From Candidatus Gastranaerophilales bacterium (GTDB lineage Bacteria > Cyanobacteriota > Vampirovibrionia > Gastranaerophilales > JAILCC01): a DNA stretch of 64,000 bases. Shown here in pieces: positions 61,912-64,000 of the stretch. The DNA is taken from contig JAQVHS010000002.1 in NCBI GenBank assembly GCA_028696075.1, positions 161,701 to 225,700 on the forward strand. The letters run 5' to 3'. Each line of letters starts with the position of its first letter. Position 1 is the stretch's first letter. A program made the translations under genes and the position numbers. The notes under the pieces are model-generated. The model saw nothing but the letters and a program-made list of their open reading frames with translations, searched no databases and was not told where the DNA came from.

Positions 61912-61944
61912 AGCTCTTTTGAAATGGCGCTCTTTAAAGTTTAG
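61912..61944 (+). pseudogene. Cupin gene 3'-end remnant
   Basis: Encodes SSFEMALFKV and a stop, matching SPFKMALFKV at the end of the intact cupin gene (60698-60727). A duplicated or surviving gene tail directly after the interrupted gene, pointing to past rearrangement in this interval. Confidence 0.6.
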
Positions 61945-62026
61945 AAAAGAACAGGTTATCAGGCTTTCAATATTATTATATTTGGGTTATGATTACCTGG
62001 AATAGCTTAGTGAGAGAGTACGATAT

Positions 62027-62647
62027 ATGCTTGATACAATATTAATTCCAATTATTGCTTGGATAGAAGAAGTTATTACACAGATGGGACCGCTTGGTAT
62101 AGTGCTATTGATGGCAATTGAGTCTTGTAACATCCCTCTTCCGAGTGAGGCTATTTTACCTTTTGCCGGATACTTGGTTTCAAAAGGCGTTATGAGCATC
62201 CATATGGCGGCATTTGCGGGTGCTATAGGCTGTGTTGTAGGTTCTATTCCTTCGTATTATTTGGGGTATTTTGGTGGAAGACCTTTTATTGAGAAACATG
62301 GCAAATGGTTTTTAATAAGCAAAAAAGATATTGAAACAGCCGATAAATGGGCTGAAAAATGGGGAGAAATGGCTTTTTTCATTTGCAGAATGCTGCCTGT
62401 GGTAAGGACATTTATTTCTTTGCCCGCAGGGATTTTGAAGGTAAATCTTCCGCTTTTCCTTTTCTATACGTTTTTAGGTTCTTTGATTTGGAGTTATTTC
62501 CTTGTTTATGTCGGGATTAAGTTTGGTGAAAATATTGAGGCTTTCAAGGCTATATGGCACCAGTTTGATATTTTGATTGTTTTGATATGCGCCATTATTT
62601 TTGGAATATATTTGTATCACCACATTAAACACTTAAAAGAATCATAA
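62027..62647 (+). CDS. DedA family membrane protein
   Basis: 206 aa. LLMAIESCNIPLPSEAILPFAGYLVSKG (the DedA signature with conserved Glu and Pro), GSIPSYYLGYFGGR, and FICRMLPVVRTFISLPAGI. Members are inner-membrane transporters that include undecaprenyl-phosphate and phospholipid flippases. SD GAGAGAG. Secure at family level. Confidence 0.9.
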   Translation: MLDTILIPIIAWIEEVITQMGPLGIVLLMAIESCNIPLPSEAILPFAGYLVSKGVMSIHMAAFAGAIGCVVGSIPSYYLGYFGGRPFIEKHGKWFLISKKDIETADKWAEKWGEMAFFICRMLPVVRTFISLPAGILKVNLPLFLFYTFLGSLIWSYFLVYVGIKFGENIEAFKAIWHQFDILIVLICAIIFGIYLYHHIKHLKES

Positions 62648-62651
62648 AAAA

Positions 62652-63200
62652 TTACTTTAAAAATTTCGATACAAACGGTGATGTTTCGCCTATGCGCATA
62701 AAATGCCCGGAAGGTCCTTCCCCTGTCATTTCAGAAAACCACGCTTCATGCTCCAATTCTTCGTTCAGGATTGCCTGAGATAAATCATAAGTACGATGGT
62801 CTTTTCCTGCTGTAAGATTACAAATATGATTATAGTTATAAACAGCGCATATCTCTGCTTCCAGCAGTACCTTAAGAATGGATTCGGTATTTGGGTTTTC
62901 AGGCAGCGAAGCAGGCGGGCAGGCTGAAATATTATGAAATTCAACCATTGAATCAGGCAGTTTGCCGCCAAGCTCATAAATTCTGGGTACCAGCGCCTCA
63001 AAGTGGTTTTTGTCTTCAAGCCTTGCGGTCTCTGTAATTTCTTTTAAACTTTCGGCTTCAACTCCCGTAAGGTTTGCTCTTAAGATTGTATAGTAATAGT
63101 ACGTTGTTAATTCTGCCGCCGCATTTTTTACAAGCAGCTGTACCAGATTATCAACGTCGATGCCTGCCTTTTTAATTATTTCTATAGAGGTTTTAGACAT
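62652..63200 (-). CDS. Dps-like ferritin (DPSL) protein
   Basis: 182 aa from ATG 63200 (GGGAG seven bases upstream). Four-helix ferritin-like domain with the iron ligands ELTTYYYYTIL, ARLEDKNHFEALVPRIYE and LNEELEHEAWF (ExxH). The pattern fits the Dps-like and Dpr type of anaerobes. Stores iron and protects DNA from peroxide. Convergent with dedA. Confidence 0.8.
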   Translation of the reverse strand: MSKTSIEIIKKAGIDVDNLVQLLVKNAAAELTTYYYYTILRANLTGVEAESLKEITETARLEDKNHFEALVPRIYELGGKLPDSMVEFHNISACPPASLPENPNTESILKVLLEAEICAVYNYNHICNLTAGKDHRTYDLSQAILNEELEHEAWFSEMTGEGPSGHFMRIGETSPFVSKFLK

Positions 63201-63286
63201 AATATTCTCCCTGTTTAATTGCATAGAGTATATTAAACGGGTTTTAGAAAATTTTCATTCGCTAAATGATTATAAGCGCTAAGGTA

Positions 63287-63415
63287 TTAACTTTCTTTTG
63301 AAAGCAAAGCGGCGTCCTTATAAATCAATTCAGGTAGGTTTTCCCTGTGGTTTTTTATCATCCATCCGAAATTGATATTTTTGTTATATTGATTGCCTGT
63401 ATTGGTAACTTTCAT
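63287..63415 (-). CDS. Small protein (42 aa)
   Basis: 42 aa with GAGGAAAT ahead of the ATG. Polar N-terminus with NINFGWM, then a charged helix (NHRENLPELIYKDAALLSKE). No family recognised. Coding is supported only by the ribosome-binding site and composition. Confidence 0.45.
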   Translation of the reverse strand: MKVTNTGNQYNKNINFGWMIKNHRENLPELIYKDAALLSKES

Positions 63416-63488
63416 TCTATTTCCTCGGTTATATAATAACCGCTGAAAAATTTTTTGCTACCGGATACAATTAATTTTTTTAAAAAAT

Positions 63489-64000
63489 TTATGATTTGCC
63501 GTTCCACTCATTGAAGAACTCTTCAAGATAGTTTTGCATAAATTCGTGTCTTTTTTGGGCAATGTTTTTGGCGCTTTGTGTATTCATTCGTTCCGAGAGC
63601 AAAAGCAATTTTTCATAAAAATGGTTGACGGTAGTACCTTTTGCATTTTTGTATTCCTCGTAGCTGCTGTGCAGGTTGGGTTTTATCTCGGGATTGTACA
63701 TTTCTTGCTCTGCAAAAGCTCCGTATGCAAAAGACCTTGCTATGCCGATAGCCCCTATTGCATCAAGCCTGTCTGAATCTTGGACAATTTCACCCTCTAT
63801 TGTTTTCATGGGAGTTTTGACATTTGCACCTTTAAACGATAGTGTTGCAATAATATCACTCACATGTTGTGCTGTTTTCTCATCAACCGATATAGACATC
63901 AAAAAATCTTTTGCGATTTTTGGTCCTACAGAATCATCGCCGTTGTTGAATTTCCAGTCTGAAATATCATGCAAAAGAGCAGCAAGCTCTACGGTTAGAA
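63489..64000 (-). CDS. HD-domain hydrolase (5' end off the window)
   Basis: The frame is open to the right edge (LTVELAALLHDISDWKF at the window end), so the gene starts beyond base 64000. LLHDISDW is the HD metal-binding motif, followed by a second Asp (DSDRLDAIG). It resembles the YedJ/YfbR-like phosphohydrolase group (uncharacterised HD superfamily). Only the C-terminal 170 residues are seen. Confidence 0.8.
   Translation of the reverse strand, partial: LTVELAALLHDISDWKFNNGDDSVGPKIAKDFLMSISVDEKTAQHVSDIIATLSFKGANVKTPMKTIEGEIVQDSDRLDAIGAIGIARSFAYGAFAEQEMYNPEIKPNLHSSYEEYKNAKGTTVNHFYEKLLLLSERMNTQSAKNIAQKRHEFMQNYLEEFFNEWNGKS

Noticed and set aside
1-64000. CRISPR array, insertion sequence or prophage
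   Set aside because: No regularly spaced 25-40 base repeats, no transposase, integrase, capsid or terminase gene. The lysozyme alone is not enough to call a prophage.

Overview
The window is AT-rich DNA, densely coded on both strands, and looks like an anaerobic bacterium of the non-photosynthetic cyanobacterial sister group (Vampirovibrionia/'Melainabacteria', perhaps Gastranaerophilales). This placement is an inference. It rests on the DUF3536-type GH57 protein, the long-form HisG, the anaerobe stress set (rubrerythrin, PerR, Hcp, monocluster ferredoxin, Dps-like ferritin) and several proteins carrying short N-terminal tags with a conserved Phe. No marker gene or database search was available to confirm it.

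Layout. 1-6.4 kb: the 3' part of a STAND-type ATPase/TPR protein, then pheST. 6.4-7.2 kb: a small-protein/XRE-regulator divergent pair (module A) and a ferredoxin. 7.3-13 kb (minus): O-methyltransferase, secreted beta-propeller protein, dnaJ-grpE, zinc-ribbon and membrane proteins. 13-18 kb: TPR and lineage-specific proteins. 18-19.5 kb: bioA. 19.5-25.7 kb (plus): pxpA, a YvcK/CofD-like protein, panB-panC, two envelope proteins and a nitrilase-family amidase. 25.7-32.6 kb: acyltransferase, alpha/beta hydrolases, and a minus-strand operon of GH57, a 47-aa protein, a 204-aa protein and mnmA. 32.7-37.5 kb (minus): hsp20 and an isolated nadA-rpsE-rpmD-rplO-secY-adk block. 37.6-42.3 kb: cysK, then lysA-cdaA-glycosyltransferase. 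42.4-43.7 kb: a second small-protein/XRE pair (module B). 43.6-52.1 kb: hisG-valS, a membrane-anchored lysozyme, a class A PBP and gpmI. 52.1-52.95 kb: tRNA-Asp with 228-bp tandem repeats downstream and scrambled tRNA pieces upstream. 53-55.8 kb: a GspF-like protein, DNA repair enzymes and a PfpI protein. 55.9-63.2 kb: a redox and nitrosative stress island (rbr-perR, a histidine-kinase-like ATPase, a Crp/Fnr regulator divergent from hcp-cupin, a DUF2085 protein, a gene broken by two in-frame stops, DedA, a Dps-like ferritin). 63.5 kb to the end: a truncated HD hydrolase.

The most novel item is the pair of homologous modules at 6.44-6.92 kb and 43.21-43.65 kb. In each, a 46-58 aa protein of unrecognised family is divergent from an XRE repressor, with palindromes between the genes. 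Other points worth follow-up are the tRNA-Asp repeat array, the two-stop secreted-protein gene beside a cupin-gene remnant, a probable CTG start for the diadenylate cyclase, a Crp/Fnr class II promoter in front of hcp, and a small recurrent beta/alpha motif shared by two adjacent genes near mnmA.
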